From Fimbriimonadia bacterium (lineage in GTDB: Bacteria > Armatimonadota > Fimbriimonadia > Fimbriimonadales > Fimbriimonadaceae), in contig JALGXY010000206.1 of the NCBI GenBank assembly GCA_029824495.1, forward strand, positions 1 to 13,701: a stretch of 13,701 bases of DNA, in the 5' to 3' direction. Under the pieces are notes generated by a model. That model was not told where the DNA came from. It was given only the letters and a program-made list of their open reading frames with translations, and did no database searches. The position numbers and the translations under genes were made by a program. Of the stretch, positions 13,416 through 13,701 are shown in pieces. The stretch's first letter is position 1. Every line of letters begins with the position of its first letter.

Positions 13416-13701
13416 AGACTTTCTGCCTTCTGGAAAGGCAAAAACTCCTGGGTTTGGCATCTCGCAGGGGTTCTATTACACTGTCCTGGCTGATGCGCCC
13501 ACACTTCCTCCTCTGCTGACGGTCATCAACCCGAAAGGGGATGGCGGCGCTGTCGAGGGATTTGCACTGCCCTGGAGCCGCAATCAAGATAAGGCCCATG
13601 TGGCCCAAGTCCTCTCCCAGCCGATGATTCGGGGCACGTATCTGCTCACCTCTCCTGATCGCAAGACCGCGTTGATGATGAAAGTTCTCTCGAAAGAGGA
13701 G
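13399..13701 (+). CDS. Hypothetical protein, 3' end beyond window
   Basis: An open frame of 101 codons runs without a stop to the right edge, starting at GTG 13399 with GAGGAG four bases upstream. It overlaps the end of the HTTM gene by 17 bases, the same tight packing as the other junctions of this operon. The translated start is basic (MRRRLKDFLPSGKAK), followed by strand-like GFYYTVLADAPTLPPLLTV and a mixed-charge stretch ending SPDRKTALMMKVLSKEE. There is no signal peptide, membrane segment or motif I recognise. No other plus-strand frame stays open here, and the space is too long to be left empty in so compact an operon, so I think it is real. Confidence 0.6.
   Translation, partial: MRRRLKDFLPSGKAKTPGFGISQGFYYTVLADAPTLPPLLTVINPKGDGGAVEGFALPWSRNQDKAHVAQVLSQPMIRGTYLLTSPDRKTALMMKVLSKEE

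Overview
The window is a moderately GC-rich bacterial chromosome segment with tightly packed genes, several TTG or GTG starts, and stop/start overlaps. The gene mix suggests a free-living bacterium from an under-sampled phylum; Armatimonadota (Fimbriimonadia-like) is my best guess, from protein style alone, and is not secure. I see no phage genes, transposase, CRISPR array, tRNA or rRNA.

Layout. (1) 2-1435 (+): a MalG-type sugar ABC permease whose 5' end may lie left of the window, carrying an unusual insert of about 120 residues. A perfect 30-bp palindrome separates it from the next, convergent operon. (2) 5058-1481 (-): four translationally coupled genes, ATPase-permease-ATPase-permease, encoding two ABC-2 exporter modules. 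(3) 5167-5580 (+): ndk, nucleoside diphosphate kinase with an altered active-site loop, followed by a bidirectional terminator. (4) 6119-5655 (-): a small protein of unknown function, preceded by a 342-bp gap holding three G/C-rich palindromes. (5) 7739-6462 (-): a Y-family (DinB-like) lesion-bypass polymerase. (6) 7801 to the right edge (+): a probable six-gene operon made of a CPBP-family membrane protease with a large acidic external domain, a cysteine desulfurase, the AAA+ unfoldase HslU, a membrane-anchored protein, an HTTM-domain membrane protein, and the start of a further gene cut by the window edge. That last gene overlaps the HTTM gene by 17 bases.

How the genes work together. The four minus-strand ABC genes form one self-contained export or membrane-remodelling unit. 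The plus-strand operon mixes protein quality control (HslU, CPBP protease), sulfur mobilisation (desulfurase) and a two-gene HTTM membrane unit; no single pathway for it is known to me. Its most notable feature is that HslU lacks the C-terminal tail that normally docks into and activates HslV, and no hslV is present in the window. The other points worth a second look are the MalG insert, the HSAAT active-site loop of NDK, the HTTM/partner pair and the palindrome cluster.
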